Source of the DNA: Agarophyton chilense
Taxonomy: Eukaryota > Rhodophyta > Florideophyceae > Gracilariales > Gracilariaceae
Length of the DNA: 64,000 bases
Assembly: GCA_030374765.1 (NCBI GenBank)
Contig: JARGXX010000016.1
Span: 1,426,001-1,490,000 of the forward strand
Direction of reading: 5' to 3'
The notes beneath the pieces are model-generated. The model did no database searches, had not been told where the DNA came from, and was given only the letters and a program-made list of their open reading frames with translations. This document shows positions 63,743 through 64,000 of this stretch, piece by piece. Position numbers and translations under genes: made by a program. The first letter of the stretch is position 1; every line of letters starts with the position of its first letter.

Positions 63743-64000
63743 TGTAGGAGAACGCTTGGAGCGGAGACACCACGAAGATGTTCGGGATCTTCCTCTCTTG
63801 AGAGACACGCCTCAGGCAGAGGAGACGCGTCCCAGCGGAGCACAGAAACAGAGCCACTCTGGAAAGGCACGACTGAGTCGGGTGTAAGACCGAGGCCAGT
63901 CCGGCAGGATATACCTAGAGTGTTTAGGTGAGCATGGCACAGTCCGGGGTGTGACCAATCCTAGGCGGAGCAGTACGACGGCGATTGTCGGAAAAGGAAG
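63743..64000 (-). repeat. 5' LTR of the large element (partial)
   Basis: Starts TGTAGGAGAACGC and matches the left LTR for 257 bases at about 92% before leaving the window. The match defines the outer edge shared by both LTRs. Confidence 0.85.

Larger units (their letters stand above)
43320..64000 (-). mobile_element. large chromodomain LTR element (Ty3/Gypsy), cut by window edge
   Basis: On the minus strand: 5' LTR (partly in the window), primer-binding site, gag, protease, RT, RNase H, integrase, chromodomain. Then an antisense accessory gene, a polypurine tract and the 3' LTR. Without the inserted DNA transposon the internal part is about 9.4 kb, and with two LTRs of 889 bp the element would be about 11 kb. 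The two LTRs differ at about 20 of 257 comparable bases (roughly 8%, by eye), so the insertion is not recent. Fossil, perhaps five breaks besides the transposon insertion. Confidence 0.85.

Noticed and set aside
1-64000. CRISPR arrays, rRNA genes, bacterial operons
   Set aside because: No regularly spaced direct repeats of CRISPR type, no rRNA-like sequence, and gene structure and content are eukaryotic.

Overview
The window reads as nuclear DNA of an intron-poor, plastid-bearing eukaryote. A red alga is my best guess, from the following: five large conserved genes each run as one unbroken frame (P4-ATPase, mitochondrial phosphate carrier, cytosolic isoleucyl-tRNA synthetase, eEF3, bacterial-type topoisomerase I with a presequence-like N-terminus); and this compact gene island is flanked on both sides by dense transposon debris. 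The taxon is inferred, not proven.

Layout. 1-16.9 kb is a nest of old Ty3/Gypsy-type LTR elements: a pol fragment (1-701), an accessory-gene relic (about 1.9-3.8 kb), element A on the plus strand (4.3-8.8 kb) and its relative element B on the minus strand (8.8-16.9 kb). 17-43.3 kb is the host gene island: a small hypothetical gene, P4-ATPase (+), phosphate carrier (+), IleRS (-), eEF3 (+, divergent from IleRS) and topA (-), separated by 0.8-2.8 kb spacers. 43.3 kb to the right edge is a third, larger chromodomain-bearing LTR element (minus strand), with its 3' LTR at 43320-44208 and part of its 5' LTR at the right edge. A 10.16 kb DNA transposon with 18-bp terminal inverted repeats (45218-55380) sits inside it.

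Two themes stand out. First, all three LTR-element groups carry a related accessory gene on the plus strand. In element B and the third element it lies between the pol terminus and where the 3' LTR is or should be, convergent with and antisense to gag-pol. The family is recognisable from a conserved hydrophobic block with a Glu-Trp/Leu-Ala/Gly-Val core, and I cannot assign it to any family I know. Second, the DNA transposon has a Plavaka-type (CACTA/CMC group) transposase plus at least three further genes. One of these has a ParB/sulfiredoxin-like DGHHR motif. It is transcribed divergently from a coiled-coil gene across a spacer with five copies of the palindrome TGTCGGCCGACA (or near matches), four of them bounding two related hairpins. 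The layout recalls a ParB protein next to parS-like sites; that link is inference only.

The host genes do not form an operon. IleRS and eEF3, both translation factors, share one 1.67 kb divergent promoter region. CACGTG boxes recur upstream of P4-ATPase, the phosphate carrier and the IleRS/eEF3 pair. LTR-element relics are described only as fossils.
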